A DNA stretch of 64,000 bases from NCBI GenBank assembly GCA_963931525.1, contig OZ007023.1:620001-684000 (forward strand). The letters run 5' to 3'. The notes under the pieces are model-generated. The model did no database searches, was not told the DNA's origin, and was given only the letters and a program-made list of their open reading frames with translations. The position numbers and the translations under genes were made by a program. This DNA comes from Fimenecus sp900545625 (GTDB taxonomy: Bacteria; Bacillota; Clostridia; Oscillospirales; Acutalibacteraceae). Below, piece after piece: positions 10,797-21,471 of the stretch. Positions within the stretch are counted from its first letter, which is position 1, and each line of letters opens with the position of its first letter.

Positions 10797-11912
10797 GTGA
10801 CCGGCAACAATATTTTAGGCATCATTTATTCCAATAAATACGACGAGTGCTTAAGCGAGATCACAGCGCTGCGCACCATGGGCTCCGTGCCCTTCGGCGG
10901 GCGGTACCGCCTGATCGACTTTGCGCTGTCGAATATGGTCAACAGCGGCATTGAAAAAGTCGGCGTCGTGACCAAAAGCAATTATCAGTCCTTAATGGAC
11001 CACCTCGGCACGGGCAAGCCGTGGGACCTTTCCAGAAAAACCGAGGGCATGTTCATCCTGCCGCCCTTCTCCTACGGCGGCACGGGCAACTACACGGGCA
11101 GGCTCGAGATGCTGCGCGGCATCGTGGGCTTCATTGCGCGTTCCAATGAGGAATACGTCCTGTTTTCCGACTGCAATTCGGTGATGAACATCGATGTGGA
11201 CGAACTCATGGCGTTCCATACGGACAAAAACGCCGACATTTCCATCGTCTGCAAGCGCGGGACCTTGCCGAAGCTCGAAAATATCATGACACTCGAAACG
11301 GATGGCGACGCGCGTATTAAGCAGATCGCCGTGGAGCCGAATACGACCGGCGAGGTCATCTACTCGCTCAATATGATCTTAATGAAGCGCTCGCTTTTGC
11401 AGCGGCTCGTCAACGAAGCGGCCAGCCTCAACCACGAGTCCTTTGAGCGCGACGTGCTGCAGCGCAACACCGAACGCCTGCGCATTTTCGGCTATGAGAT
11501 CGGCGGCTTTGCCCGCACGATCGATTCCTTAGCCAGCTACTTCAAGGTGAGCATGGAGCTTTTGGATCCGAAAAACTGCGGGGAGCTGTTCAATCCCGAC
11601 CGCCCCGTGTATACCAAGGTGCGCGACGACATGCCCGCGATTTACGGGCTTGGCTCGAGCGTCAAGAATTCCCTGATCGCCAGCGGCTGCATCATCGACG
11701 GCGAGGTTGAAAATTCCGTGCTGTTCCGCGGCGTGCGCGTCGAAAAGGGCGCGGTCGTCAAGAATTCGATCCTGATGCAGGGCAGCTTTGTGGCAGCCGG
11801 CTCGTCGCTCAACTACACGATCACCGACAAAAGCGTAGCGATCACGCCGAACAAATCGCTTTCCGGCGCGGAAAATTACCCGGTGTTCGTCGGCAAGGGG
11901 ATCGTCATCTGA
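10797..11912 (+). CDS. glgD: ADP-glucose pyrophosphorylase regulatory subunit
   Basis: A 371-residue GlgC paralogue. The N-terminal glycine-rich nucleotide loop of GlgC is replaced here (IIYSNKYDECLSEITALRTMGS), as in known GlgD proteins, which lack activity alone but raise GlgC activity. The substrate-side PFGGRYRLIDFALSN segment and the C-terminal hexapeptide helix are kept. The start is GTG 10797, with the ribosome site (AAAGGGGG) inside the end of glgC. It acts as a GlgC partner in the cytoplasm. Confidence 0.95.
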   Translation: MTGNNILGIIYSNKYDECLSEITALRTMGSVPFGGRYRLIDFALSNMVNSGIEKVGVVTKSNYQSLMDHLGTGKPWDLSRKTEGMFILPPFSYGGTGNYTGRLEMLRGIVGFIARSNEEYVLFSDCNSVMNIDVDELMAFHTDKNADISIVCKRGTLPKLENIMTLETDGDARIKQIAVEPNTTGEVIYSLNMILMKRSLLQRLVNEAASLNHESFERDVLQRNTERLRIFGYEIGGFARTIDSLASYFKVSMELLDPKNCGELFNPDRPVYTKVRDDMPAIYGLGSSVKNSLIASGCIIDGEVENSVLFRGVRVEKGAVVKNSILMQGSFVAAGSSLNYTITDKSVAITPNKSLSGAENYPVFVGKGIVI

Positions 11913-11968
11913 GAAACCGTCTGTGGATTCGGTGGGTTGAAAAACTGTCCGTGAAAAGGAGAAACCGT

Positions 11969-13393
11969 ATGAAAGTTTTGTATGTTTCGAGCGAGGCGCT
12001 GCCGTTCATGGCGTCGGGCGGGCTTGCCGACGTGGCAGGCTCGCTGCCCAAGGCGCTGCGTAAGCGGCTGATCGGCTGCCGCGTGGTCATGCCCATGTAC
12101 GACGGCATCAAGCAGGAGCTCAAGGATAAAATGACGTTTTTGACGAGCATCACCGTGCCTGTTGCCTGGCGGCGGCAGTACTGCGGCATTTTTGAGGCCA
12201 AAGCGAACGGCGTCATCTACTATCTGCTCGACAACCAGTACTATTTCAAGCGCGACGGCATCTACGGCTATTATGACGATGCGGAGCGCTTTGCGTTCTT
12301 CGCGCGCGCCGTGCTTGAAATGCTGCCGCATATCGAATTCAAGCCCGACATCATCCACTGCAACGATTGGCAGTCCGCGCTCACGCCGGTGTATTACAGC
12401 ACCATGTATGCGCAGGCGCCGGGCTATGAGAACATCAAGACGATTTTCACCATTCACAATATCCAATACCAGGGCGTGTACGGCAAAGAGCTCATCTCCG
12501 AGGTTTTGGGGCTTCACCCCGAGGATACGAGCATCATCGAGTACGACGGTGACGTCAACTTTATGAAGGGCGCGATCGAGTGCGCCAACCGCGTCACCAC
12601 CGTCAGCCCCTCGTATGCCAACGAGATCTTGGATCCGTGGTATTCCCACGGGCTTGATACGATCCTGCGGGAACGCGCATGGAAGCTGTCGGGCATCCTC
12701 AACGGCATCGATACGGAGGATTACGACCCCGCAACAGACAAGGATATTTTTGCCCATTATTCCGCGGAGGATTTTTCCGCAAAAGCGGAAAACAAGCGCG
12801 CGCTGCAGGAGCTTATGGGTCTGCCGCAGCGTGCGGACGTACCGCTGATGGGTATGGTCTCGCGCTTAGTTGGGCACAAAGGGCTCGATCTCGTGAAAGC
12901 CGTGCTCGACGAGCTGCTGTCCACGGCGGATGTGCAGATGGTCGTGCTCGGTTCGGGCGAATGGCAGTATGAAGAGTTCTTCAAGGCGATGGCGGCAAAG
13001 CACCCGGATAAGCTCGCGCTGCGGCTCGGCTTCGTGCCGTCGCTTTCGCGGAAAATTTACGCGGGCTCGGATCTGTTCCTGATGCCCTCCAAGAGCGAAC
13101 CGTGCGGGCTTTCGCAGATGATCGCCCTGCGCTACGGCTCCATCCCGATCGTGCGCGAGACCGGGGGGCTGCGCGACAGCATCCGGGACAGTGGCGACGG
13201 CGAGGGCAACGGCTTCACGTTCTCGAATTATAACGCGCACGAGATGCTCTATACCATCCGCCGCGCGCTCGAGGGCTACGCCAATCCCGACGGCTGGAAG
13301 ATCCTTGTGAAACGCGCCATGGAGTGCGACAACAGCTGGGGCAAATCCGCCAATGAGTATATCCGGCTGTATAAGGATGTACTTAAAGATTAG
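11969..13393 (+). CDS. glgA: Glycogen synthase (GT5, ADP-glucose)
   Basis: Extends alpha-1,4-glucan chains from ADP-glucose. The 474-residue GT5 protein has the N-terminal ADP-glucose loop (SSEALPFMASGGLADV, with Lys replaced by Met at the usual KTGGL position) and HCNDWQSALTP. The C-terminal Rossmann domain has the GMVSRLVGHKGLDL and MPSKSEPCGLSQM motifs. The start ATG 11969 is preceded by AAAAGGAG; the GTG at 11951 would place the ribosome site inside the gene. It is the last gene of the operon. The KxGGL loop change is common in some Firmicutes GlgA and deserves only a note. Confidence 0.96.
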   Translation: MKVLYVSSEALPFMASGGLADVAGSLPKALRKRLIGCRVVMPMYDGIKQELKDKMTFLTSITVPVAWRRQYCGIFEAKANGVIYYLLDNQYYFKRDGIYGYYDDAERFAFFARAVLEMLPHIEFKPDIIHCNDWQSALTPVYYSTMYAQAPGYENIKTIFTIHNIQYQGVYGKELISEVLGLHPEDTSIIEYDGDVNFMKGAIECANRVTTVSPSYANEILDPWYSHGLDTILRERAWKLSGILNGIDTEDYDPATDKDIFAHYSAEDFSAKAENKRALQELMGLPQRADVPLMGMVSRLVGHKGLDLVKAVLDELLSTADVQMVVLGSGEWQYEEFFKAMAAKHPDKLALRLGFVPSLSRKIYAGSDLFLMPSKSEPCGLSQMIALRYGSIPIVRETGGLRDSIRDSGDGEGNGFTFSNYNAHEMLYTIRRALEGYANPDGWKILVKRAMECDNSWGKSANEYIRLYKDVLKD

Positions 13394-13394
13394 A

Positions 13395-13728
13395 CTTCAG
13401 ACGTCAGAAATCAGATGTCAGATAAGGCACAGCATATTTCTGCAAAGCCAAAAAGCAGCACGAACCGTGTAGGGCGGGGGCTTGCTCCCGCCGAAAATCT
13501 GCACGACCCCGTAGGGTGGGGCTTGTACAAAGCTGCGGCTGTGCAGGATGCAGAAAATTTGATCAACCGCGTAGGGGCGGGTTTCCATGCCCGCCCGCAG
13601 ACAGAATTCAGATTTCAGTGGTCAGAGATTAGAAACGGCGCAACGAGATTTCGCACACAGTAGCGGCAACGCAAAAACCCTGTCTGCGCTGCTTCTGACC
13701 TCTGGCGTCTGACTTCTGACATCTGAAC
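13395..13728. repeat. Repeat-rich intergenic block with inverted heptad arrays
   Basis: No gene is seen between glgA and the acetyltransferase. The block opens with four perfect 7-base units of form NNTCAGA (13395-13422). It has a second array of four units at 13606-13633 and closes with five units of the complement TCTGANN (13694-13728). The outer arrays are therefore inverted relative to each other. Between them lie GC-rich hairpin repeats (GGGCGGGGGCTTGCTCCCGCC type and GGGGCGGGTTTCCATGCCCGCCC type). Confidence 0.85.
13472..13516. repeat. 45-bp direct repeat, copy 1
   Basis: Identical over 45 bases to 13732-13776. It holds a GGCGGGGGCTTGCTCCCGCC hairpin and the string AAAATCTGCACGACCCCGTA. 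A diverged third copy is at about 14524-14560. Confidence 0.9.
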
Positions 13729-13731
13729 GGC

Positions 13732-13776
13732 GGGCGGGGGCTTGCTCCCGCCGAAAATCTGCACGACCCCGTAGGG
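13732..13776. repeat. 45-bp direct repeat, copy 2
   Basis: Identical over 45 bases to 13472-13516. It begins three bases after the end of the inverted heptad array. It is followed by a second hairpin unit (GGACAGCCCTTGCGGCTGTCC, 13775-13795). Confidence 0.9.
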
Positions 13777-13836
13777 ACAGCCCTTGCGGCTGTCCGCAAT
13801 CGAATCGCGCAGGACGCGATGCGGAAAAATAAAAAC

Positions 13837-13876
13837 AAAACGCGGGCAGGATCACCTGCCCGCATTGTTTTGAAAG
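13837..13876 (+). terminator. Terminator-like hairpin before the acetyltransferase gene
   Basis: A GCGGGCAGG stem with ATCA loop and CCTGCCCGC, flanked by AAAACA and TTGTTTTG. It probably ends transcription from the glg operon and any read-through of the repeat block. Confidence 0.7.
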
Positions 13877-13901
13877 CATTTTAATTTTTAGGAGTGAGGA
13901 T

Positions 13902-14384
13902 ATGATACGAAAAGCAGAGGATCAAGATGCGCCGCGCGTTCTCGAGTTGTTACAGGACATCGTACGCCTGCACCATGAGGGGCGGCCCGATATTTTTTCC
14001 GGTGCAAGCCCGAAATACGACGAAGCGGCGCTGCACGAAAAATTCCGAAACGAGAACGAACGCATTTTCGTCTCTGTGGATGCAAACGGCCGCGTCAACG
14101 GCTACGTCATGTGCGTGCTCGAAGAAAAGGATGAGCCGTTTTACACGCAGCGCCCCTACCGCACGCTGTATGTGGACGACCTGTGTGTGGATAAGACTTT
14201 CCGCGGGCAGGGGGTCGGGCGTGCTTTGATGGAACGCGCCGTCGAAGCGGCAAAGGAGCTGCACTGCTATAATCTCGACTTGAATGTCTGGGCGACCAAT
14301 ACGGACGCCATCCGCTTCTACGAAGCGATCGGCATGCAAAAACAGCGGCAGTATATGGAAATCATCTTAGATGCCGGGTGTTAG
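13902..14384 (+). CDS. GNAT-family N-acetyltransferase
   Basis: A 160-residue acetyl-CoA-dependent acetyltransferase. The acetyl-CoA loop is FRGQGVGRALMERA (about residues 101-114), preceded by the LYVDDLCVDKT strand. The C-terminal NTDAIRFYEAIGMQKQR motif is typical of the fold. The start ATG 13902 has TAGGAGTGAGG upstream. It sits alone between two repeat-rich gaps, and its last codons run into a heptad repeat array (14365-14399). The acceptor substrate cannot be told from sequence. Confidence 0.92.
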   Translation: MIRKAEDQDAPRVLELLQDIVRLHHEGRPDIFSGASPKYDEAALHEKFRNENERIFVSVDANGRVNGYVMCVLEEKDEPFYTQRPYRTLYVDDLCVDKTFRGQGVGRALMERAVEAAKELHCYNLDLNVWATNTDAIRFYEAIGMQKQRQYMEIILDAGC

Positions 14385-14399
14385 ACACCGGATGCCGGA
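14365..14399 (+). repeat. Heptad repeat array overlapping a stop codon
   Basis: Five 7-base units (TCTTAGA, TGCCGGG, TGTTAGA, CACCGGA, TGCCGGA) run through the end of the acetyltransferase gene, whose TAG stop is at 14382-14384. Confidence 0.65.
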
Positions 14400-14457
14400 T
14401 GTGCGGATGTGCACAGCTTGGCTTCTCCCGTGGCAGAAAAACTGCATGACCTCGTTC

Positions 14458-14509
14458 CTCCCTCTGATGAGGGAGGTGGGTCGGCGGCTTGCCGCCGACC
14501 CGGAGGGAG
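14458..14509. repeat. Composite palindromic repeat (CTCCCTCTGATGAGGGAG type)
   Basis: A CTCCCTC/GAGGGAG hairpin, then a perfect 24-base palindrome with an 11-bp stem (14478-14501), then GGAGGGAG, which can pair with the first arm. The same style of dispersed repeat is known from other Ruminococcaceae. The gap 14385-14665 holds no gene. Confidence 0.75.
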
Positions 14510-14612
14510 AGACTGTAGGCCGGTGTTTGCTCCCACAGAAAATCTGCACGTCCCCGTAGGGCGCGGGCTTGCTCGCGCCGCATCGCAGAAAGTCTTTCCG
14601 CGCCCGCTCCAC

Positions 14613-14655
14613 GCCAAAAACGCCCCTGCTTCGGCAAGGGCGTTTTCGTTTTGTC
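14613..14655. terminator. Bidirectional terminator between acetyltransferase and sleB
   Basis: An AACGCCCCTGC / GCAAGGGCGTT stem with TTCG loop has T-rich tails on both strands (GTTTTCGTTTT on plus; TTTTTGG on minus). Confidence 0.75.
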
Positions 14656-14665
14656 TTTCACACAG

Positions 14666-15370
14666 TCACTTACAAAACCTGTGACTCCCGATGGTCACGA
14701 TCACGGGCCTCGAATGCATCCACGCGTTCGATGTTTTGTTAGGATTATAATAGTATATCGCGCCGCCGGTCGGGTCCCAGCCGTTGATGGCGTCGCGCGC
14801 CGCCTTTTTCGCCTCGGCGGAGGGCTCCACACCCCAGTTCGAGTCCGTTACGCAGGTGAATGCCCCCGACTGGTACACCACGCCGGGAATGGAATCGGGG
14901 AAGGACGCGTGCGACACACGATTAAGCACGACCGCGCCCACGGCAACCTGCCCGGTGTAGGGTTCGCCGCGGGCTTCCGCCGCGATCACCTTGGCAAGCA
15001 GATAAACATCATTGCTGCTATACTGCCCGCTGCCCGACGAGCCCGAGGAGATCCCGAGCGCCGAAAGCGTTCTGGGTCCCGCAATGCCATCTACCGCAAG
15101 CCCGTTGTCCCGTTGGAAATTGCGCACGGCGGTCTGTGTGCGTGTGCCGTAAATGCCGTCTACTGCGCTGGTGAAATACCCCAGGCTTTTCAGCTTCTGT
15201 TGGATCTGCCGTACCTCTTCACCGCGCGAGCCCATTTTGGAAAGCACTTCGGCGGTTTGCTGCGTGTGGGTGTAATAGGCGCCGCCGCCGGCCGCCGTCA
15301 AAAGCACCAGCGCGAGCAAAAGCGACAAAAAACGCTTTGACTTCCCGCGCAAAGCAAATGTGCGTGCCAT
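14666..15370 (-). CDS. sleB: Spore cortex-lytic enzyme, SleB type
   Basis: A 234-residue secreted transglycosylase that degrades the spore cortex during germination. It has a signal anchor (FLSLLLALVLLTAAGGG) and then a peptidoglycan-binding domain (QIQQKLKSLGYFTSAVDGIYG, about 50-105). The C-terminal Hydrolase_2 catalytic domain includes the EARGEPYTGQVAVGAVVLNR helix and the NGWDPTGGAIYYYNP stretch. The start at 15370 follows AAAAGAGG at a proper distance; the ATG six bases upstream touches the ribosome site, and far-upstream in-frame starts are not supported. Its presence marks a spore former. No ypeB neighbour is seen. Confidence 0.93.
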   Translation of the reverse strand: MARTFALRGKSKRFLSLLLALVLLTAAGGGAYYTHTQQTAEVLSKMGSRGEEVRQIQQKLKSLGYFTSAVDGIYGTRTQTAVRNFQRDNGLAVDGIAGPRTLSALGISSGSSGSGQYSSNDVYLLAKVIAAEARGEPYTGQVAVGAVVLNRVSHASFPDSIPGVVYQSGAFTCVTDSNWGVEPSAEAKKAARDAINGWDPTGGAIYYYNPNKTSNAWMHSRPVIVTIGSHRFCK

Positions 15371-15536
15371 GATCATCCTCTTTTCCCTGTTTTGAAATAG
15401 TGTGGCTTTGCGTGCCCGCTTTATGCAAAACAGGCGAAAATTGTGCTTGTAAAACAGCAAATGCACAATATATGGCGTCCGAAAAACCCTCTGCTGCCAC
15501 AGGAAAAATTTTTTCAAAAAAAGCGAAAATTAGGTG

Positions 15537-15565
15537 TTGACAACGCTTTTCCCGTGTGCTATTAT
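15537..15565 (+). promoter_or_regulatory. rRNA operon promoter P1
   Basis: Consensus TTGACA (15537-15542), 17-base spacer and TATTAT (15560-15565) with TGC before the -10. It lies between the divergent sleB gene and the 16S rRNA. Confidence 0.85.
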
Positions 15566-15631
15566 ATCAAAGCTGTCGCGAGACACGGGCGAGCCCGGAG
15601 CGATTTCGAAACGGGCTTTCAAAAAAAGTGC

Positions 15632-15660
15632 TTGACAAAGTGCTTTGGGAATGCTAAAAT
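15632..15660 (+). promoter_or_regulatory. rRNA operon promoter P2
   Basis: Consensus TTGACA (15632-15637), 17-base spacer and TAAAAT (15655-15660) with TGC before it. It is exactly 95 bases downstream of P1, a tandem arrangement usual for rRNA operons. The leader from here to 15894 contains no gene. Confidence 0.88.
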
Positions 15661-15697
15661 AAAATTCCCTCCCCGAGTGATCGGCGAGAGCACCGGA

Positions 15698-15718
15698 CCT
15701 TGAAAATTAAACAACGAC
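15698..15718 (+). other. 16S processing stem, 5' arm
   Basis: It pairs with 17486-17506 over about 20 bases (AAATTAAACAACGAC core). This would form the long double-stranded stalk that RNase III cuts to release pre-16S rRNA. Confidence 0.75.
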
Positions 15719-15894
15719 GAAGAAAAAGGAACCCGAGATTCCGACGTTTGAAAGAACGTTGAGAGTTTTAACGTACGAAAGTACGGACAGTAATTCCGTG
15801 TTTTGCGGGGGACCGCAGGACAGGGAAAAGTAAAGAGCGAAGAGCTTTTTAAGAAGATTGGTACAGGGGCGAAAGCCTTTGTGTTGATACCATT

Positions 15895-17430
<1,536 letters not shown>

Positions 17431-17485
17431 TGGAGCAAAGCCCGAGAGGGCAGACTTCAAGGTCAACTCGGAAGAATTTTTCTAA

Positions 17486-17506
17486 GTCGTTGTTTAATTT
17501 TTGAGG
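17486..17506 (+). other. 16S processing stem, 3' arm
   Basis: Complement of 15698-15718; together they enclose the 16S rRNA. Confidence 0.75.
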
Positions 17507-17555
17507 TTCGAGAGAACTTCAAAGGGCGAAGAGGAGAACGGACCCCGTGCGATAT

Positions 17556-17631
17556 GGGGGTGTAGCTCAGCTGGGAGAGCACCTGCTTTGCAAGCAGGGG
17601 GTCATCGGTTCGAACCCGTTCATCTCCACCA
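17556..17631 (+). tRNA. tRNA-Ala (TGC)
   Basis: A 76-base cloverleaf with encoded CCA. Anticodon loop CTTTGCAAG gives TGC. Usual 16S-23S spacer tRNA. Confidence 0.97.
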
Positions 17632-17666
17632 CTTCCCGAATGGGAAGATGGACCAAGCGTTTACAC

Positions 17667-17743
<77 letters not shown>

Positions 17744-18108
17744 GTTTTCGCGGATTTTGAATTTTTTTTGCTCCTTGCGTACCCATGTACGCGGCGTCGC
17801 AAAGAAAATCCAAACTCCATCGAAAACGCCAAAAAGCAACGAACGCTTCAAGAAATTTTGCTTGCAAAATTTCTTCTAAGCTTAAAAAGGTCGGTAGTTC
17901 GGGACTTGTCCCGGTACCCCTTGGAGGCAGCGGCGTTGTCAGCTTCAAAGGGATTGCCTTTCGCGAAGCGAAAGCAATTTTCAGCGAAGCTGAAAATTGC
18001 ACCTTGAAAACTGAACAAAGGCAAAGTGATAAGTAAAATATTAAGGGTAAAACTACAATATTTTATTCGTCGAGGAACGAAACAGAACCAAAGGATTCAA
18101 GCAGAAAA
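17744..18108 (+). other. 16S-23S spacer with perfect small hairpins
   Basis: No gene is seen. The spacer has several perfect hairpins closed by GC-rich mini-loops: AGAAATTTTGCTTGCAAAATTTCT (17848-17873 region), TTTCGCGAAGCGAAA and TTTTCAGCGAAGCTGAAAA (17958-17998). The stretch 18003-18020 (TTGAAAACTGAACAAAGG) pairs with 21438-21457 downstream of 23S and is the 5' arm of the 23S processing stem. Confidence 0.75.
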
Positions 18109-19223
18109 GGTCAAGCTACAAAGGGCGCAAGGGGAATGCCTTGGCACCAGGAGCCGACGAAGGACGCAGCGATCTGCGAAAAGCCACGGTGAGCCGAAAG
18201 CAGGCATTGACCCGTGGATTTCCGAATGGGGAAACCCGGCAGATGAAGAATCTGTCAACCTGTGCTGAATAAAATAGGCACAGGTGGGGAACCGCCTGAA
18301 CTGAAACATCTAAGTAGGGCGAGGAAGAGAAATCAACCGAGATTCCGTAAGTAGTGGCGAGCGAACGCGGAAGAGGCTAAACCGAGAGTAGCAATATTTT
18401 CGGGGTTTCGGACAGTGTACGGCATTGCGGTATCTTAGCAGAAGTGCATGGGACGGCACACCATAGAAAGTGATAGTCTTGTATGCGAAAAGAGAAGGCA
18501 GCCAACTGTATCCAGAGTACCGCCGGACACGTGAAACCCGGTGGGAAGACGGGGGGACCATCCTCCAAGCCTAAATACTCCCTGGTGACCGATAGCGCAA
18601 AGTACTGTGAAGGAAAGGTGAAAAGAACCCCGGGAGGGGAGTGAAAAGAACCTGAAACCTTGTGCCTACAAGCACCGAAAGCCCGTCAATGGGTGATCGG
18701 GTACCTTTTGTAGAATGGTCCGGCGAGTGAATGTAACTGGCAAGGTTAAGGACTTAAGGTCCGGAGCCGAAGCGAAAGCAAGTCTGAACAGGGCGTCAAG
18801 TCAGTTGTATTCGACCCGAAACCGGGTGACCTACCCATGAGCAGGCTGAAGTGGAGGTAAAACTCCATGGAGGGCCGAACCCACTCCCGTTGAAATGGTA
18901 GGGGATGACTTGTGGGTAGCGGAGAAATTCCAATCGAACCCGGAGATAGCTGGTTCTCTCCGAAATAGCTTTAGGGCTAGCCTCGACCGAACATTACCGG
19001 AGGTAAAGCACTGAATGAGCTAGGGGCCGAGAGGTTACTGAACTCTATCAAACTCAGAATGCCGGATAATGATGGTCGGGAGTCAGACAGTGTGAGATAA
19101 GTTTCATTGTCGAAAGGGAAACAGCCCAGACCCACAGCTAAGGTCCCAAAGTACGGTTAAGTGGAAAAGGATGTGGGATTGCACAGACAACCAGGATGTT
19201 GGCTTAGAAGCAGCCACGCATTA

Positions 19224-19256
<33 letters not shown>

Positions 19257-19304
19257 CCTGCGCCGAAAATTTAACGGGGCTAAATCGTACACCGAAGCTT
19301 GGGC

Positions 19305-19748
19305 TCTCAGAGTTTGGAATTGAGAGGTCAGAAGTCAGAGAATGGAGAACGCGGAATGATACAGAGCTACAAGGATTTGATAGCGTATCAGAAGTCATAC
19401 GAAATGACCGTAAGGGTGTATTCGATGACGAAGAAATATCCGAAAGAAGAGATCTACGCTCTGACAAGTCAGCTGAAACGAGCAGCATACAGCATTCCTT
19501 TGAACATAGCGGAAGGCTATGCAAAGCGAGGAAGCGCGAATGAGTTTAAGAGATTTTTGTTTATGGCAAAAGGCTCGGCAAACGAAATGGAAGTGCTGCT
19601 GGATTTAAGCAGGGACTTAGGATTCATCGAAGAAGCGGAACATCACGATATGAAACGGGAATACGAGGAAATCAACCGTATTCTCGGCGGGATGCTCAGC
19701 AAATGGAAGTGAATCTGAAAACTGACGTCTGAATTCTGAGCTCTGAGA
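19305..19748 (+). other. 23S rRNA intervening sequence (IVS)
   Basis: Inserted in helix 45, between ACCGAAGCTTGGG and GGTAGGAGAGCG. The 5' arm is five phased 7-base units (19305-19339, TCTCAGA to AGTCAGA). The 3' arm is five units of the complement (19714-19748, TCTGAAA to TCTGAGA). They pair over about 35 bases and would form the RNase III stem. The insert encodes one four-helix-bundle protein. Confidence 0.9.
19356..19712 (+). CDS. 23S IVS-encoded four-helix-bundle protein
   Basis: A 118-residue protein of the S23/four-helix-bundle family (TIGR02436 type) that is typically encoded inside 23S intervening sequences. Diagnostic stretches are YKDLIAYQKSYEMTVRVY, the SQLKRAAYSIPLNIAEGYAKR core and the C-terminal EINRILGGMLSKWK. 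The ATG at 19356 has GGAG about ten bases upstream; the longer frame from 19299 would start in rRNA. The family forms basic pentamers and its function is unresolved. Whether it is translated from pre-rRNA is unknown. Confidence 0.9.
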   Translation: MIQSYKDLIAYQKSYEMTVRVYSMTKKYPKEEIYALTSQLKRAAYSIPLNIAEGYAKRGSANEFKRFLFMAKGSANEMEVLLDLSRDLGFIEEAEHHDMKREYEEINRILGGMLSKWK

Positions 19749-20171
19749 GGGTAGGAGAGCGTCGTGTAAGGGGTGAAGTCAGAGCGCAAGCGCTGGTGGA
19801 CTTTACACGAGTGAGAATGCCGGAATGAGTAGCGAGATTTATGTGAGAATCATAAAGGCCGAAAGACTAAGGTTTTAGAAGGAAGGTTCGTCCGCTTCTA
19901 GTTAGCCGGGAGCTAAGGCGAGGCCGAAAGGCGTAGTCGATGCACATACGGTGGAGATTCCGTAGCCGCCACCCCTTTAAGCAGAGGGACACTTTTGAAG
20001 GGCATGAGCCGGGCGTTGGTAGACCCGGTCGAAAGGGACCGAAATTAGAGTAGGGAAGCATGCTTGGAAGAAGGCGAGAAAAGCTCTGTGTATAGAAGGT
20101 GGCGCCCGTACCGCAAACCGACACAGGTAGTCAGGAAGAGGATTCTAAGGCCAACGGGAGAAGGGTAGTTA

Positions 20172-20203
<32 letters not shown>

Positions 20204-20356
20204 AATAAGGGGTGCTCACGAGAGTGAGCCGCAGTGAATAGGTCCAGGCGACTGTTTATCAAAAACACAGCTCTCTGCTAAATCGAAAGATGATGTATAG
20301 GGGGTGACACCTGCCCGGTGCCGGAAGGTTAAGAGGAAGGGTGCAAGCTCTGAATT

Positions 20357-20439
<83 letters not shown>

Positions 20440-20698
20440 TGGTGTAACGATCTGGACGCTGTCTCAACTACCCACCCGGCGAAATTGTAGTACCGGTGAA
20501 GATGCCGGTTACCCGCGGCAAGACGGAAAGACCCCATGGAGCTTTACTGTAACCTGATATTGGGTTTCGGTATTTTATGTACAGGATAGGTGGGAGGCTT
20601 TGAAGCAGAGACGCCAGTTTCTGTGGAGCCAACCTTGGGATACCACTCTTAAGATATTGGAATTCTAACCTGCGGCCGTGAATCCGGTCGGGGGACAT

Positions 20699-20753
<55 letters not shown>

Positions 20754-20946
20754 TCAAAGGTTCGCTCAGCACGGACGGAAACCGTGCCCCTGAGTGTAAA
20801 CGCAAAAGCGAGCCTAACTGCGAGGCTGACGGGCCGAGCAGTAACGAAAGTTGGAGTTAGTGATCCGGCGGTATGTGAATGGAAATGCCGTCGCTCAACG
20901 GATAAAAGCTACCCTGGGGATAACAGGCTGATCTCCCCCAAGAGTC

Positions 20947-21003
<57 letters not shown>

Positions 21004-21004
21004 T

Positions 21005-21088
<84 letters not shown>

Positions 21089-21117
21089 TGTCGTGGGCGC
21101 AGGATATTTGAAGAGCG

Positions 21118-21149
<32 letters not shown>

Positions 21150-21437
21150 CACCGCTGGTGCATCGGTTGTTCCGCCAGGAGCACGGCCGAGCAGCTATGT
21201 GCGGTTTGGATAAACGCTGAAAGCATCTAAGCGTGAAGCCATCTCTAAGATAAGATATCCCACAGCTTAAGCTGGTAAGACCCCTCATGGACTATGAGGT
21301 TGATAGGCTGCGTGTGTAAGCATGGTGACATGTTCAGCTTGGCAGTACTAATAGGTCGAGGGCTTGACCTTTTGTGGTCTTCCAAAGTGAAACCACTTGC
21401 TTGTCCCCTCTCTTTCTTCCCCTTACCTCACTCCTTC

Positions 21438-21457
21438 CCTTTGTTCAGTTTTTAGGG
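21438..21457 (+). other. 23S processing stem, 3' arm
   Basis: Complement of the spacer stretch near 18003-18020 (CCTTTGTTCAGTTTT), closing the 23S processing stalk. Confidence 0.7.
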
Positions 21458-21471
21458 TGTAATTTTAATAT

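Noticed and set aside
13395..13728. Possible CRISPR array
   Set aside because: The units are 7 bases long with no spacers, so they do not fit a CRISPR repeat-spacer pattern; no cas genes are present.
14651..15340. Plus-strand 229-codon ORF
   Set aside because: Antisense to sleB and without any domain.
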